NCBI RefSeq assembly: GCF_017654505.1 | Contig: NC_054565.1 | Coordinates: forward strand, 4,959,474 to 5,023,473 | Direction: 5' to 3' | Length of the DNA stretch: 64,000 nt | Source of the DNA: Polyodon spathula | Lineage: Eukaryota > Chordata > Actinopteri > Acipenseriformes > Polyodontidae | Shown: piece by piece, positions 47,276-59,889 of the stretch | How positions within the stretch are numbered: the first letter of the stretch is position 1 | Layout of the letters: every line of letters starts with the position of its first letter | Position numbers and translations under genes: made by a program | Notes under the pieces: generated by a model | The model's database searches: none | The model's input: only the letters and a program-made list of their open reading frames with translations | Told to the model about the DNA's origin: nothing

Positions 47276-49339
47276 GATTCTGTTAAGGATTTCAGGAAGA
47301 CTGCGTAAGATCATACATACAGCATTAGGAGGGGATCAGCAACAGGAACACTCCGCCGCCTTCTAGGTGAATCACAGGCCCAGTTTGAATCCATTATTTG
47401 GGGAGAGGGCCCAATGCAAATGGACGTAGGTGTCCTAATAAAGTCCCCAGTGAGTGTACTTTTCAATATATTACAGATACATATGGCATATCATAATGCG
47501 GTTTTGTACGATATGATATAAGCTTACTTGCCACTCTGACACTGAGTGGATGAAAATCAGATTACCTATACTGTATATCATACATTTCAGATGGCTGAAT
47601 CTCATCAATATCAGCCTCTATGTTTATTATAAGGGTTTTCGATAGTGCTGGTTGCAGCCCAAGTTATTTCTGCAGAAGATGAACCTCAGAGGGTTAACAG
47701 TGCAAGGCAGGGTAGGTGTGCTGAGAGGAGGTGGAAATGGAGCAGACATGATGAAATCTCCCCCACGCTCACACAGAGGTGCAATTAGTCCTAAACACAG
47801 CTTAATCAGTCAGCTGCAGATTGATTTTTGTGCTCATCGATTCTAGAAGCAGGATGGCACCGTGCCAGGCTGGCAGAGACTTCAAAAGCAATGAAGTGCG
47901 AAGAGAGCGGGGATTAGCTGACAAGATAAGGAGGGGGGCAAGCAGCCTGGAGAGTGTCTCCCCTTTCAAGAGTTACTGACTCTCTCTCTCTCGCTCTACA
48001 AGGGGATTTAAAGGTGCTGTGCCTTTCAGCTCCTACAACAGGTTCATTTGGGATGATCCAATTACAAATGAACTGACACTTGGTTTCCTGCTAAGTTCTT
48101 TAATTCATGCTGAGTTCATATAAAGTAACTACTCAATACAAGGCAAAAATTAAGTAAAAGATAAACATTATGCACAGTGTTATGAATGCTGTGTCAAATT
48201 TAAATAAACCATCATCAAATTGAGTATATTTGGGTTAAACTTAGTGGCACATCACTTCCTCTCTGTCCATAATTTATCAATACACTTTTTAATGAGCAAA
48301 CCATACGTAATTGCTCCACCCCTGAACTGCATTTAAAAACTGACAACATTTTGAGCTATTTTGGAAACGGATCAATTATGAACAGACTCTTATAACTGTA
48401 GAGTAACATTACCAAGAAAACGATAACACTGACGACCACACTTACAAAATATCAATAATTTTTGCCCACCTTCCAAACCTTGCATTATCAGATCGGTCAA
48501 CTCCCTTATTTGCCGGGACTCTCCCATTTTTTGGACACTTCTCCCGGACAGCTCCTGAATTTTGCTCAAAACTCTACTGTTAACCCCCCTGGTGCTGCTA
48601 ACCTTTAATTTCTGCCAAGTCATGTGGTTACTGCAATCCTAGTCTGTACCTAGCAGGGTTTAGGACCCGGGGAGCCCTGTGGCGGGCATGGATTCAGTAC
48701 GCGAGGCAAGCTCATATACTTGACCATCTACAATTGCTTACTTTATGAGGCTCACACACTGCACAGTTATGATAGCCACCATGATTTACAGACAAGTCAT
48801 AGTAAACAAGAGTGCAAGTATGTCTCAGACACATCATATTTCTGACAAGCCAACTGGGATCTTACGTTTAAGACTTTTTAGAGGGAAGGGAGTCTGATTT
48901 CTGCTTCCAGTTTTATTAACTGGTAAAGCAAGCAATGTGCAAGACGAATATTCAAGCGCCACTTTCTGAAGGCCTAAACTAAACCGGTTGCTAAGTAACA
49001 TGGCTGTCGCAGTACTAAGTTTGAATGGAATAATATAACTGTCAGCAGCAGAAACGTGTATTTACACTCATGAAATTATTAAAGGAGATACATCCCGCCG
49101 GTATTAATAAGTAGGTTTTCATGTGACGGCAGGAACCTGGCATGCCAGGCTGTGTTTATGTGGGCACGGGAGAAGGTGCCAGCCTGCCTTCCTACCCCCC
49201 TGTGTAGTATCTGCAGGTGTCCTGCCCTATCAGAGCAGTCTGTGCCAGAGACAGAGAGGGCAGGGGGAGAGCCTGACAGACTGGCTGGCTGGCATCACAG
49301 CCACTTCATCACAGAGCAACGGCACTTCGGCAGTCCGTC

Positions 49340-49375
49340 TGTGTGTGTGTGGGGGGGGGGGGGGGGGGGGGGGGG
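49340..49375. repeat. (GT)n and poly-G run
   Basis: A short GT tract followed by 26 G. Confidence 0.94.
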
Positions 49376-49384
49376 CGTAAGAGA

Positions 49385-49865
49385 GTGAAATCACACCAAG
49401 AGAGGGGGGAAGAGGGGGGGTGGGAGGAAGAGAGGGAGAGCGACGAGAAAGAAAAGGGAGAGGGTGTGGGGATGATGGAGAAGGGAATATGAAAAGACAA
49501 ATGGGTAGACAGAGAGGGATAGAAAGAGAGGGGGATAGAATAAGTGAAAGAGAAGGAGAGAAAGTGAAGGTAGAGGGGGAGAAGAAGGGAGGAGAAAGAT
49601 AACAGTGAGTGTGGGAAAGGGAGGAGAGAATTAGAGGGGGAGAAGAGACAAAGAAAGGAGAGAGTGATAGGGAGTGGGTGAAGGAAACTAAAAGAGGGGA
49701 AGGGAAGAAAGAGGAAGGAGAAAGGGGGATGGAAGCAAGGGAGAGAATTGGAGAAATGAGGAAATAGAGAGAGGGTAGAGTGGAGGGTGGGTGAAGGGGG
49801 TGAGAGAGGGGAGGGGGAGAAAGAGAGATGGGCAGAAAGGGGGGATGAGGGAGAGAGAGGGAAGG
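49385..49865. repeat. Polypurine (GA-rich) tract, ~480 bp
   Basis: The plus strand is almost pure A/G in GAGAGGGGGA-type irregular units with few pyrimidines. The minus-strand frame of 235 codons across it (Ser/Leu/Pro-rich) reflects composition only. Confidence 0.93.
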
Positions 49866-50289
49866 AGTTGAGCGAATCAGAGACCAGTGAAAGCTGAGTG
49901 CTGAATGCTGTGTTGACTTGGTGTCTTGTTTCTCTCACATCAAAGATGGTTTTCCTGATAGATCTCGCTCTTCTAACACAAGAAAAAAAACCTTTGGTGC
50001 TCTTCTGTTTTTCCACGGGTACTGTGAGCTTTCCAACAGCCCAGTCAAAGGGATACTCTGTGAATCTGTAATGCTTTACTATTCCATGATGTTACCATAT
50101 CATACCCATTTTATATATAGTGCCCTTCATGAACAAGCATCCCAGACGAAAAAGAAATCTAAACTACTAATAAAAGTTAATATCCTCATTACAGAAAACT
50201 TCCACCTTATTCATCACTTCTTAACCATCATGTTTTGCTGTTTCTGCTCGTAATAAAGTCACCAGCATTGTTTAACAGGGGCAGGCCCC

Positions 50290-50400
50290 TTATAAAAGTC
50301 TCCCACAGTAAAAAACTAGTGTAATAAAACATAGTGAATGCATGGTAAAGCAGACTAGCATTGTAAAGCCCAGAGAGGCATGGCAAAACATGATGCACTA
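50290..50400 (-). repeat. Degenerate ~20-bp repeat, reverse copy
   Basis: GAATGCATGGTAAAGCAGAC, CATTGTAAAGCCCAGAGAGG and CATGGCAAAACATG are the reverse complement of the 33.2-kb composite. Confidence 0.65.
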
Positions 50401-50819
50401 CCCATTACCCATGCACACATCTAAAACACACCCTTAGCGCACCCCTAGTGGCCATTTTTATACTCATTAAAGAAATTTCTCCTTGCTCAGGCTAGTTCAG
50501 ATGTACAATATGCTTGTGACTTGTTGAAACATGTCCATACCCCTGAGAGCAGAAACGACAGTAACAGTAAAGCTGTTCCAAGCCACAAAGTGGCTTCGTG
50601 TTCCCACAGCTTAAGAATGTGCCCTGGCTGAAGCTCTGCAGTATCCAGGACACAGGGCTCAGGGCTCTGGGCTCTGAGCTCGGCTCGCTGCCCTGCTGAC
50701 GGGTGCCAGGCTGACAGGGAGCTAATTGAAGCCTCGACCGGCCAGCTCCAAAATAGTACAGAGAACAGGTGAGGCGAGCAGGGGATCGGAAAAACAGGCC
50801 AGCCAGGACACTGGAGAGA

Positions 50820-51140
50820 GCCAGTGTGAGAGGGATGGAGGAGGGAGAGGGGGAGAGGGAGAGAGACTGAGACAGAGGGAGGGAGAAAGGAGAGGAGAGG
50901 AGGGAGAGGGGGAGAGAGACAGATGAGAGAGAGAGGGAGAGGGGGACAGGGAGAGAGATGAGATAGATGAGAGTGGGAGAGAGAAGGGGAAGAGGGGGAG
51001 AGCAGGGAGAGAGATTGAGAGACAGATGAGAGAGAGGTAGGGAGAGGGGGAAGAGGGAGAGAGAAGGGAGAGATAGATGAGAGAGAGAGAGAAAGATATA
51101 GTGACAGAGATAAAGGAAAGAGGGAGATAAAGGAGAGAGG
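50820..51140. repeat. Polypurine (GA-rich) tract, ~320 bp
   Basis: GAGAGGGAGAGGGGGA-type units with interspersed GACAGATGAGAGAGAG. Long minus-strand frames here are artefacts. Confidence 0.92.
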
Positions 51141-51178
51141 CCATTCTAAAACATTAAGTAGTATGTTCAATATAATTA

Positions 51179-51824
51179 GGGCTTCTCGTTTTCGGTTTTA
51201 ACCGATAAAAAACGATAAAACACCCCGGATATAAAAAAAAAATGAAATCAGTGTATATGTAATAAACACTGGAAATCACGTCAACTCACGTTGACTTCAC
51301 TCCTTTCCCATTTAAAAATTAAAAAAAAATTACTACTACTACAAAAAAACTACATTTCCCAGTGCTGCTGGGCAATGTCCCGCCATCCTGACTTATATCT
51401 ATCATTGATTCGTTCTGAATACTTTAAACCCGCCCCAACTACTGAGTGACAGCAAATTCCTACATTTCTATTGGAGACTCCACTTGCGACACTTAAAACG
51501 AGATTACAATTAGAAGGCTTGTTGGTGGGATTTAAAGCTACATTACAGTTAGATAGTGAGAATTTAAAACATTCGTTGAGGAAGACAGTAAAGGAAAGAA
51601 GGTACAACTTAAGTGTGCAAGCGCTGTCGAGTTACTGTACATATTGTGGAGCGAAAACAAAAAACAAGCATTTTGGAAAGTAACAGAAAACAACAACTTC
51701 ATACAGTATATAAAAAGTGAAAGCCCCGGAAAAAAAAACCCAAAAAAATCATTTACATGTAACTTGAAAATAGCTAAAAATTAAGCACCGAAAAAAAATT
51801 AATAAAAACCAAAAACAGAAGCCC
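51179..51824 (+). mobile_element. DNA transposon derivative with long terminal inverted repeats
   Basis: The left end AGGGCTTCTCGTTTTCGGTT and the reverse complement of the right end (AGGGCTTCTGTTTTTGGTTT) match. An inner pair with CCCCGG and poly-A (51222-51243, 51725-51750) is also opposed. Size is about 645 bp. A 70-codon plus-strand frame at 51471-51683 ends CTYCGAKTKNKHFGK; with one Cys pair it is too short to call a zinc finger. Superfamily not recognised. Confidence 0.7.
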
Positions 51825-51954
51825 TGTGTATAATGTATATATCTTTACTATTTAGCACAATTAATGTATAAAACATTTGAATAAATGTATTGTTAACAGA
51901 ACTGTGTACAGGATATTTTTGGAAAATCTAAATAAGAGAAATAGAAGCTGAAGA

Positions 51955-52005
51955 GTTTACCGCTGTATACTATGGTAAAAGCACAGTAAAGTGTAGTATA
52001 GCACA
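51955..52005 (-). repeat. Short piece of the degenerate ~20-bp repeat
   Basis: TACTATGGTAAAAGCACAGT followed by AAAGTGTAGTATAGCACAG fits the reverse composite. Confidence 0.5.
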
Positions 52006-52043
52006 GTATTGTTAAGAACAGAAAATATGACACTAGAAATACT

Positions 52044-52070
52044 AAAAAAAAAAAAAAAAAAAAAAAAAAA
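52044..52070. repeat. Poly-A run (27)
   Basis: An uninterrupted A homopolymer. Confidence 0.94.
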
Positions 52071-52649
52071 CAAAAGCGCTTTTCAATGTCTTCAAATGAA
52101 GAAAAGATACTTTTGTAATTGAATGTGTTATGATTCCTAAATTCAGCGCTACTGAAAGTTGAACTGTTTTGGAGGATAAATACGTGATGCACTGTTTCAA
52201 ACTGCAATATATACGTTCATATGTGGTCAGCCTCTGTAAGCGTTCTTTTATCTGTCTGTGCCTGTCTGAGTTGTATGTTTTTCAGCTGATCAAATCAACT
52301 CCTAAGTCAAGTAGATATTCTGAAACAACAATACAGAATGAGTACCTAAACGTAAAATCACAAAAAAAAACTGTTTTAAAACAGCAGCCATTGTGTGCTA
52401 ATATGGACTACTTTCCATGCAGGATAGCAACTGGGGCTAAGGTACATACTTATCCATTTAATGGCTTATTTTATTCCAGTGGAGTGGAATTACACTAGCT
52501 GGCCTTATTCTACTTCTCACACGCAGACAGGTTGGCATGCTGGGCACCCCTGGTTACCAGGATGCCACACAGCTGGTTGCCAAGGAGACCTGCTGGAGAA
52601 GGAGGGTTCCCGTTGCCATGGCAGCCCGCCTGACTCCCGCTGAAAGAGA

Positions 52650-52662
52650 GGAAGAGAGCGAG

Positions 52663-52707
<45 letters not shown>

Positions 52708-52758
52708 GACAGAGTGGTGGGGGCAGGGGTACATTACAGAGACACCTGACTAGACTGG

Positions 52759-52822
<64 letters not shown>
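52650..52822. repeat. Two (GA)n microsatellites
   Basis: An impure GA tract at 52650-52710 and about 30 perfect GA at 52763-52822, separated by ~50 bp of unique DNA. Confidence 0.95.
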
Positions 52823-52827
<5 letters not shown>

Positions 52828-55800
52828 TAAAAAATAAGGGAGAAGAGGGTAGAGGGAGAGGGCTAGGAAGATAGAGAGGGTGGAAACTGGATTTGTACTG
52901 TGGTAAATGAGAAGGAACGCCAAGCAATATGTACTCTTGCTACTAAATGGCACAAACCACAATATAAACCGTACATTATAACCCATTACAAGAAAATGGA
53001 CTGTAGAGAAATATTTTGATGCTAGTGCCAGTTTATGAACGTGAGAGAGCTGTTAAAATACCTAATTGTATCTTGAACCGGGAAGGGGCACAAGTTTACG
53101 TGTTAATGGAATTGTTTCACGTTTTTCCTAAATGTTTCAGCGTTGTCAAATACAGATGTCATCTGTGTACAGCGTTTTGTCTGTATTGAATAATTAATCT
53201 TTTCCATATACAGACAAGTGTTGTACACTTGCAGTCCAGACCACCCAAGTGACACTGAAACTGACATGTTCTCCACTGGTCTAGCTGCAATTAGGCCGCG
53301 TGATCTACCACACAGGAAGAGATCCATTTCCAAGCAGCAGTTTGATTGGTTTAGCTACCACTTAGCTAGTGGGGAATTATGACACAAGTAACTGAAGTTT
53401 TCAAATTAGACAAGATTGAGCCAACACTGTACTGCCCCCCCCCCCTCTCCCCGCCCTCCCTCCCTCCCTCCTTCCCTCTAGTTGCCATGGAGAAGGATAG
53501 CCCTGCTCCCTTCTCTCCTCACCACGCAGAGGAATAAACGTGAGGGAAAAAGAGACAGGGGAAATGGCTCTGCTGCTCTCTCGACACGTTCAGATACATC
53601 TGACACAGCGCTTCACAGAATTTCTGCTGGAGCTTGAATATAATAATCATTTGAACATACTGAATGTAGCAGTCTTTTTTTATTTAGTTGATGGCAACCA
53701 AACCCTCTTTTCTGGTAGCATTTCCAAATTGTGGCGTTAATTCTACAATGAACTATGGAAGGAATGACAAAAATAACTAACCAAAGCAGCTCATCTGTCC
53801 CAGTGATCCATTACTGTATCTGCTCTGGAACCCCTCTCTTCAGTTACAGATACAAAAAAAATATCAAGTACGTATAGTTTATATTACTGTAAAAAGCTTA
53901 CAAAGATCTATTTAAAAAATAACTGCAGTGAATAAATAAAAAACAACTACCTCACAGTAAGTTAAGCCAATGGGAAAGTAGTATGAGGTTGAGTAGCCAA
54001 TCGGAGAGAACGAGAGAAGGGCAATTCGAAGCAGCCTTTCACAGTACAAACTTAACCAGCTAAGCAGGTCAATTTTCCGAGGGCCCCAGACAAGCCTTTC
54101 CCTGTGGAGAACCACAAAACCAAGCAGAGCAATTAAAACCTGGAGCTCAGTTACACAACAGCCTGCCCACAGTGGAGCCAGACAGGGGGTGGAGAGCATA
54201 GCTGGGCCTGGGCACAGTCACTTCCAAACAGGTTTTACTGGAATTTCAATACAGCAAGTAAGTAAAACCAAACAAAACAACACTCTAGAAACTGACTGAA
54301 TAATAGTGAATGCATACATTTAATGTTTATCTGGACTACACTTTCTTCTGTATTTTAGTGCTCATTAAACATTTTCTAAGTGTTTTATTTTTATACACTG
54401 CAGAAATACTAAAATAAATGACATAAAATCATCTTACCACTTGGGGTAGTGGTGTCCACATTGAGTGTTATGAGTACATGAATTAAAACTCAACATTAAA
54501 GACAATAAAAAAGATTTCTAGTTGAAATGTTTGAATTTATTTTGTAAAGTTTGTAATGAGTTCTCTATAGATGTGGTTCTCTACAGACATCTACCTAAGA
54601 CTAATAAAGCATGTACTCATGATAACATTTCATTTTATAAGGATTAGTATAAAACCCAGTTACATAACCCATATATTTATAACATATGGAGAAATACATG
54701 TAGTTGACCATTTGTTGTACATACAATTGACTTAAAATAGATTAAAAAAATAAAAAGATACATATGGACATGCATATACTTTAACATGACTTTCTCATTG
54801 GCTCCCGTGCTTTGTGTGTTCTGTTTATACACCTGTTAAAGGTCAGAAACATATTGCACCTCTACTGCATATGAAAATGTTACTTATCTCCCTACCACAC
54901 ACCAAAGTGTGCTTTTGAAATAATGCAAAGTTTAAAAGGTAAAGTATTCCACACTGTTTGCAGATTAGACTGTGCTGTAGTTAAAATATTGTATATGGTT
55001 CTGCATGATAAAGCTGATATCAGCCCCACAACAGGGTCAAAGAGGGTACCCATGAATGGCTTTGCCACAAGTGGGCTTAGAAGCTGCGTTGACCCCAAGT
55101 CGATGACAATCAACTTGTATGTTACACAGCACCCTGTATTACATTTGTTATATAGTTAATTAAGAATAATTAAACAGGACAGATATTAATGTAAAACCAT
55201 CTTATACAAAGACATTTCAGATGGCTGTATAACACATACAATACTGTAAGATACTACAATATATCATTAGCGTTATACTGCAATACACACTATACATATT
55301 TACAAATGGTTATTTGGTACCTATATTGGTTGCAAATCATACAGATGCATGAGAAATGCAGAGTAGACTCGGATAAGTATTATTATACAATAACAGGACC
55401 TGATTGTGAAACGTGGTAGCTTTAACACAGGTGAAATGAATGTGAAACTTCCCAGAATGCAGCTCCCAGCCCCCGTGCTAATGATACACTCCTGTAATTA
55501 CAGTTTCGGCTTCTGGGCACTAATTATGGTTGAGCTGAATGAAATCCAGGTATGCAGAGTGTCATTTGGGGTTTAGTTGAGGGGGTGGGGGTGGCAGGAG
55601 TCAATATGCTTTAATAAGAGCCATCTCCTGTTAACGCTTCAGTGCCCAGAGCACCAAAGACACCTTACCAATGGAACCCCACGAGAGGGCTGGTAACGCT
55701 GTAACCCTTTCAGTGCCGAAGTCGAGAGGTATTGTAACTGTGCAATGTATTCCAGTGTGCTGGATGTCCTGTTCATTAACACAGTCCAAACCTGTAAATA

Positions 55801-56204
55801 TCACTGCAAAAGGACTGAGCAAAAACTGGGAAAATGAGCGGGTGATTTTATCAGGAGCGCACCAACAACCTGGCATAATAATTCATAGAACATGAAAGCA
55901 GTATTCAGACAAGAAGTGTTCGCTGATTTCAATCCAGTATACCCAAGACGTGTCCATTGAAGAGTTCTGTGTGCTACATTGTGCTACGGAGGATTTCAAA
56001 TCTGAACAGCAGCTTAATTCTAACCCTTCTAATCTCTTGTAATCCTTCTACACTCCCAAAGCCATATTAAGATTGGTGCAAATCAGTTGCCTGACTGGTA
56101 AGTGTGAGTGACATTATCAGGAGCTTGACCCCATTGACTCGCATTATATTCAGACCGGGACATTTCAATGTGGTGATCATAAGTGAAGGGTGACAGTAAC
56201 ATAA

Positions 56205-56770
56205 GTGATATTAAGCAGGTTTGGCTGTATATATTTAAAACTAGATACTAATAAAGGGCATATAGGGAGTCCCCAGAGGGTCTCCCCTTGTAAAGGCATG
56301 GCTGCATGGTGCAGGATGAGTCACACGGTCAGGGGAGGGAAGGGTTTTTGAGGGTCTCCCCTAGTAAAGTCACGGCTGTGTGGTGTGCAGGGTGAGTCAT
56401 ACAGTCAGGAAAGCGCAGGGTTCCCGAGGGTCTCCCCTGATAAAAGCACGGCTGTGTGGTGTGCAGGGTGAGTCATACAGTCAGGGGAGCGCAGAGGTCC
56501 CAGGAGGTCTCCCCTGATAAAGGCACGGCTGTGTGGTGTGCAGGGTGAGTCATACAGTCAGGGGAGTGCAGGAGTCCCAGGAGGTCTTCCCTGATAAAGG
56601 CACGGCTGTGTGGTGTGCAGGGTGAGTCATACAGTCAGGGGAGTGCAGGTTCCTGGGTGCATTGGCTCTGGAGTTCCCGCAGGAAAAGGAGCAAATTCAG
56701 TTAGGTGCCGAGTGAGCCCAAAGCAGACATCTGCAGGGCTGGCCTTTGTCCTAATTTTACAGAATATTGA
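56205..56770 (+). mobile_element. SINE family A with five tandem head units
   Basis: After a leader (GATATTAAGCAGGTTTGGCT, TAATAAAGGGCATATAGGGA) five head units start near 56280, 56354, 56430, 56507 and 56584, 74-77 bp apart. Each carries TAAAG(G)CACGGCTGTGTGG (A-box-like) and GTGAGTCATACAGTCAGG. The last runs into GTTCCTGGGTGC and a shortened body with AGGGCTGGCCTTTGTCCT. Heads 2-5 are very alike; head 1 is divergent. Confidence 0.85.
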
Positions 56771-56819
56771 ATTTCTTACCTGCTTAGACTTAGCGGAATG
56801 CAAGTCCTGATAAGTTATT

Positions 56820-57275
56820 TTAAAACTATGTAATGCTCTTAGAAAACCCCACTTAGAAAACTGTGTCTACTCCTGATCACCTCACGACAAAACAGAGACA
56901 TTATTGCACTTGAGAAGGGGCAGATCAAGACTAAATGGCACGAGCTCTGACTAAAATAACTAAATCTCTTCAGCAGAGAAAAACAGATGGGAAAGAGTAG
57001 GTTTAATTGAAGATTATAAACCCCTAATGGTATAAATAACCCAGGCCACTACTAAAAAAAATATATGGAAGCTGAGAAAAAGTTCAGACGCACTTTTTTT
57101 AACAGAGTTATAAATGCCCAGAGTAGTCTAGTCATCTAAAACACTGGGAACATTAAAAAGAAACCATTAGATTCTGTCCTGTTAAATTAATTCCTCTTCA
57201 TGGGGGAAGTGGCATTCGAGGGACGTGCCTTGATGGGTCAAACTTATTTTTGCTCCCAAACTTTTCTTATGTTCT
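56820..57275 (+). mobile_element. LINE 3' end fragment (CR1/L2-like), longer copy
   Basis: CACTTAGAAAACTGTGTCTA, CTGATCACCTCACGAC, TTATTGCACTTGAGAAGG and GGTTTAATTGAAGATTATAA, with the tail TTTTCTTATGTTCTTATC, follow the order of the coding 3' part of fish CR1/L2-type LINEs. Stops and small deletions break the frame. Confidence 0.75.
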
Positions 57276-58101
57276 TATCATTTACCTCAAGTTTTTCTGA
57301 ATGTCGGTACAAGGTTTTCTCCATAGGCAAGATCATCTAGACACGTTAGAGACGGACGCAGACAGTTTCACAGATTCACCGATTGAGAATCCACTCAGAA
57401 AGCCTAATTAAGTCAGTTTGAGTTAAGACTGCTGGTACGAGAGAGAGAGAGAGAGCAGAGAGACCTTACAAGCACTGCCGGGACGATTCGCTTTCAGCTC
57501 GCAACCGGGAGGTTATTAAATATTAATAGCAGCTCCATTGGCAGACGTTTGAAGCCTGCCACTTCTGTAAGACTTCAAATCAGAGCAAGAGAGACCTCAT
57601 GAATGAATAATGCAGGCGGAGGGGAGGGGAGGCAGGGCAAGGCATTCAAGACATAGAACCTAATATATTCAGTTTCTTTCATATTTAAAAAAAAAAAAAA
57701 CGACTTTACCAGGAGAAAGAATTGCATCTCCTTGTTGACAAGACGGGCTCAAATATCCAAAAACAATGGTAAATAAAAGAGAACCTATATATTACTCAGA
57801 TGGGAAAACCCCTTCTGGATTAATCTACAGTTAAAGAGCAATGTTTTTTAGACCTGCCACTGTTTAGATTATTAAAATAGATCAAATATTCAGGGATATC
57901 AAGATATTTCAAAAGCAAGGGGTCTGAGTGGAGAAAAACAGGCAAAAAACATCCAGTTTCACAAATTAGCAACAGTTATACAGTATTTCAGAGGTTCATT
58001 TTTAATGTAGGGACCATTAGGGTTTTCAGAAGTTTAACAAATCTGGTAACCCTAAAGAAGGAACACTTTGTTATCATTTTCCTTTGCATAACTTTTTTGA
58101 T

Positions 58102-58693
58102 TCACTTATTTCCAAACTCTGTAATATACATTTCAAGCAGTGTTTGCTTGAACATTTGTTTCAGCTCTGTACCTGTTTTAAAATGATTTGAAACCAGAAA
58201 ACCCTCCCAGCTGCTTTGAAAGATGCCACATAATTCAGTAACCCGGTCTCTGGGATTTAGGTTACCAATGAAGAAGTCATCTGAAACCAGTCCATTGTGT
58301 TTCTGAAGCACAAAACACAGGATGCCAGCTTGGACTTTAAAGGCACAGCTGCACCCATTCAAGTCAATTCGATTCTGAGACCGAAGCTGTAGTCAAACTA
58401 AATACAGTGCCCCCCCCCCACCTTTATAGTGTTATGTTGCAGGAGGGAGCGTGATCTGGGGGTAGTGCGATCCTTACACTGTAGGAGAAATTATCTTTCT
58501 CCAGTTGAAGTTTCCCGAGTAAATGTTGAGAAATGTACTGCCTAGTTAATTTATGACCATGATGCGCGACATTTTTTTTTACATAGTCGGCAATATGTTC
58601 AAAAATATATAACGCTGGGAGATGTCCAACATGGAACACAGCAAAGGTAACATAATGTGTTTCTTGTAAACTTTGCAGGGGATTCTGTAACAC
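58102..58693 (-). other. Two neighbouring unrecognised open frames
   Basis: Frames of 86 codons (58102-58362) and 89 codons (58424-58693) lie close together on the minus strand but in different phases. Both have protein-like composition rather than repeat-driven composition (for example FKTGTELKQMFKQTLLEMY; SQHLLGKLQLEKDN). No family was recognised. They may be chance frames or decayed coding DNA of a mobile element. Confidence 0.2.
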
Positions 58694-58868
58694 TTTAATC
58701 CAGCTGGCACCAGTGCTGATTATTTGAACTCCTTTAAGTGCATACTCTATCTAATATGCACAGCCATCATTTCTTACATCTCACATTTTCCTATGTGATG
58801 GTTGCCATTGTTCGGACTGGTTCTTATTCATTGTGTTTTTGAATATTTTGCTAAGTGTGTGTTATGGC

Positions 58869-59137
58869 TGGCGCAGGAGCTGCTCTTCAGTTCCAGCTGT
58901 CTGCCATAGATATCTGTAATGCAGGCTAGATCAGCCACAGTGTCTTTACGTTAGTCAGCGCCAGCACCACCTAGTGCACAGCAGTGCATTGTCAGCAAAT
59001 CTAAAAGACACAAGACCCAAAGCAGCTGTGCATCACATGGTGCTAGCTCCTTGCTCTAGAAAGACACTTTGGGTGATTAAGCTCATACATATGCCTATGG
59101 CAAGCAACCAGAATTGAAGAGCAGCTCCTGAAGTCAG
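58869..59137 (+). mobile_element. Foldback element family F, copy 2
   Basis: The left end GGCGCAGGAGCTGCTCTTCA with CTGTCTGCCATAG is matched in reverse by the right end (CTATGGCAAGCAACC, TTGAAGAGCAGCTCCTGAAG). The arms are about 40 bp. The centre CGCCAGCACCACCTAGTGCA is shared with the 34.8-kb copy. Confidence 0.75.
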
Positions 59138-59889
59138 ATCAAAGAATATTAACAGACTTACGAAGGCAAGGGGACAGTAAATAAACTATCTGCACCCTCC
59201 TTGCACAGTAAAGCCTTCTAAACTGGGGGGTGGGGGGGCATCGCCCACTAAAGCCCCCCACCCCCTTGGCACTGGTTCTGCCGGTTTGTTTACATTACCA
59301 GGCACGGCACACAAGCTTTCTGGTCCCTGTCACTCTGTGAACTAAAACAGCCACCTGAAGCCATATGTGAATGCCATATGTAAACTCTGTAGGACTGCCT
59401 TGCTGCAGCGCTCACAAAGACAGGAGACGTGGACAAACAACATTCTTAAATAGGTCAAAACAAATATGGCAATGCTTCATTTTGAATACGTATTTAATTG
59501 ATATGCAATTAACTATTTGCTGAAGTTTGGTTACATGTTAATAAACTGTCAGTAGATATGCCGTGCCTGTGTGTTTCTATCTCAAAAAAGCATACTCAAC
59601 ATATGTATGAAACATGAGCTCAAATGGCAGTCTAATAATAGATACACACATGCATGACATATCTCCTCAGTGTTTATTAGCATGCAACTAAACTTCAGAA
59701 AATTACATAATAATTAAATAAGTATTTATGCCACGCAAAAAAAAAAAAGTGCTACCAAATTGTATTTTTTTATTATGGAACCTGCCTGGTGTCAATGATT
59801 TTTGTGTCTGCATTTTGTAACTAGAAGAAATGCCTTGGGCAATATTGCACACAAACATGCAAACAAATCTAGAACTAGCATTGAGTAAC

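Noticed and set aside
47258..47314. In-frame ATG 19 codons upstream of the foxo6 exon as the start of a 543-residue protein
   Set aside because: The codons lie before a clear splice acceptor and would cut the forkhead domain in half; they are intronic.
49309..50016. 235-codon minus-strand frame rich in Ser, Leu, Pro and Phe
   Set aside because: It translates a polypyrimidine strand; composition alone explains the absence of stops.
50487..51170. 227-codon and 140-codon minus-strand frames
   Set aside because: Same reason: GA-rich tract read on the CT strand.
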